This document shows, piece after piece, positions 63,146 through 64,000 of a DNA stretch of 64,000 bases; the stretch's first letter is position 1; every line of letters begins with the position of its first letter. The notes beneath the pieces are model-generated. The model saw only the letters and a list, made by a program, of their open reading frames with translations. It ran no database searches and was not told where the DNA came from. The DNA is taken from NCBI GenBank assembly GCA_020633555.1, contig JACKDL010000015.1, positions 1 to 64,000 on the forward strand, read 5' to 3'. Made by a program: the position numbers and the translations under genes. The stretch comes from Myxococcales bacterium (lineage in GTDB: Bacteria; Myxococcota_A; Bradymonadia; UBA7976; UBA1532).

Positions 63146-64000
63146 ATGCGCGCCCTGCCCTTCGCCCTCCTCGCCCTCGCGCTCACGCTGCCCGCCTGCG
63201 ACGACAGCAGCTCCGGCGGCGGCGGCGACGCCGCCCCGGTGGACGCCGGGGGCCTCTTCACCGACGCCGAGCCCGACATGGCGCCGGACCTGGACGACGG
63301 GGTCCAGCCCGACGAGGGGGTGATCACCCCCGACGCCACGCCCATGGATCTGGGCGACCTGCCCGACATCGCCGAGCGGGACTACGGGATGATGAACCCG
63401 CTGCCCGAGATCTGCACCAACCCGCCGGCGCCCCCGGTGCCGACGCCCATCGATCCCTCGCCGGCCTGCGGGCGCGGCAACACCCTGCGCATCACCGATC
63501 TGCGCGACCCCCGCTGCCCCGAGTACGAGCGCCTGCCGACCCAGCCGCCCGGCCGCAACGTCACCCTGCGCGGCGTCGTGCTGGGCGTGTTCGACGACTT
63601 CAACTTCGCCCTGCAGGACGCGGACGGCGGCCCGTACAGCGCCCTGTTCGTCTACAACCAGCGCGAGGTGCCCCTGGACAACGTGCGCCCGGGCACCGTG
63701 GTCGAGGTCCGCGGGCAGGTCATCGAGTTCTTCACCCTCACCGAGCTCATCCTGGACGAGGGCGGGCTCGAGGTGCTGGGCGACGGCCCCCTTCCCGAGC
63801 CCGTGGTGGTGGCCAACCCCGAGCGCATCGCCACCGGCGGCGATCTGGCCGAGATCCTCGAGAGCCAGCTCATCGAGCTGCGGGGCGTGCGCGTGGTGGA
63901 CACCGCTCCGGACTGCCCCCGCGACTTCGGCATGTTCCTGGTGGAGGGCGGCCTGCGCATCGACGACGAGAACGACTTCGATTACGTGGCCGCCCGCGGT
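63146..64000 (+). CDS. lipoprotein with OB-fold-like nuclease-type domain, 3' end cut by window
   Basis: ATG at 63146 (GAGGTT upstream), 285 codons visible with no stop. Signal MRALPFALLALALTLPAC has lipobox LPAC, followed by a Gly/Asp linker. From about residue 125, VTLRGVVLGVFDDFNFALQD, then ALFVYNQREVPLDNVRPGTVVEVRGQVIEF, is the OB-fold pattern found before extracellular nuclease (COG2374/YhcR-like) domains. The rest is outside the window, so whether a nuclease follows is unknown. Confidence 0.75.
   Translation, partial: MRALPFALLALALTLPACDDSSSGGGGDAAPVDAGGLFTDAEPDMAPDLDDGVQPDEGVITPDATPMDLGDLPDIAERDYGMMNPLPEICTNPPAPPVPTPIDPSPACGRGNTLRITDLRDPRCPEYERLPTQPPGRNVTLRGVVLGVFDDFNFALQDADGGPYSALFVYNQREVPLDNVRPGTVVEVRGQVIEFFTLTELILDEGGLEVLGDGPLPEPVVVANPERIATGGDLAEILESQLIELRGVRVVDTAPDCPRDFGMFLVEGGLRIDDENDFDYVAARG

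Overview
The window comes from a very GC-rich genome with almost all codons ending in G or C, crowded with secreted lipoproteins. Several features point to the Myxococcota (formerly Deltaproteobacteria). Lipoproteins carry Gly-rich or Asp-Leu-Gly-Pro linkers right after the lipidated cysteine. One giant protein has eleven CNGxDDDCDGxxDE (MopE-type) motifs. One protein ends in a MYXO-CTERM-like tail, and one beta-barrel belongs to the OMP_myx_plus family. No rRNA, tRNA or CRISPR array was seen. The species cannot be named from the sequence.

Layout. 1-4468: a cut-off lipoprotein, a beta-barrel-like protein and a membrane-anchored protein on the minus strand, diverging from a Cys-rich lipoprotein. 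4585-10976: a two-gene cassette of a 1710-residue ATPase and a partner ending in a HEPN-like R-x4-H motif. A 161-bp inverted-repeat element flanked by a GTAG duplication follows it. 11149-16041: a giant CotH/lamin-tail lipoprotein. 16128-22983: a tightly overlapping six-gene minus-strand operon of one OMP_myx_plus barrel, two TPR-type lipoproteins and three small lipoproteins, resembling parts of the myxobacterial Glt envelope complex. 23247-29258: mixed small genes, including an ADP-ribosylglycohydrolase, a hemolysin III-family protein, an FKBP prolyl isomerase and an MmcQ/YjbR protein. 29327-40628: surface lipoproteins, including the 1815-residue MopE-motif protein.

40705-53502 is a defence island. 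It holds an RloA/RloB (AbiL-like) ATPase-TOPRIM pair, a complete type I restriction-modification system (hsdM, hsdS, hsdR), a YgjP-type metallopeptidase, and an overlapping pair of AAA ATPases of which one carries a C-terminal PD-(D/E)XK nuclease. Two perfect dyads lie around the start of that last pair. HsdM and HsdR look host-like in codon use, while RloA, the HsdS recognition domains and the ATPase pair look less so.

53608-64000 returns to chromosomal genes: a DUF4388 protein, a doubly internally deleted SLC12-type transporter remnant, a 1014-residue secreted protein with about 14 Cys-Cys repeats and a MYXO-CTERM tail, glucose-6-phosphate isomerase, an ECF sigma / anti-sigma / periplasmic LTxxQ-protein operon, and a lipoprotein cut by the window end.

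The strongest candidates for something undescribed are the ATPase-HEPN cassette (4585-10976), the ATPase/ATPase-nuclease pair with its dyads (50540-53547), the envelope operon (16128-22983) and the Cys-Cys repeat protein (55649-58693). All functional statements rest on motif reading by eye; no database search was run.
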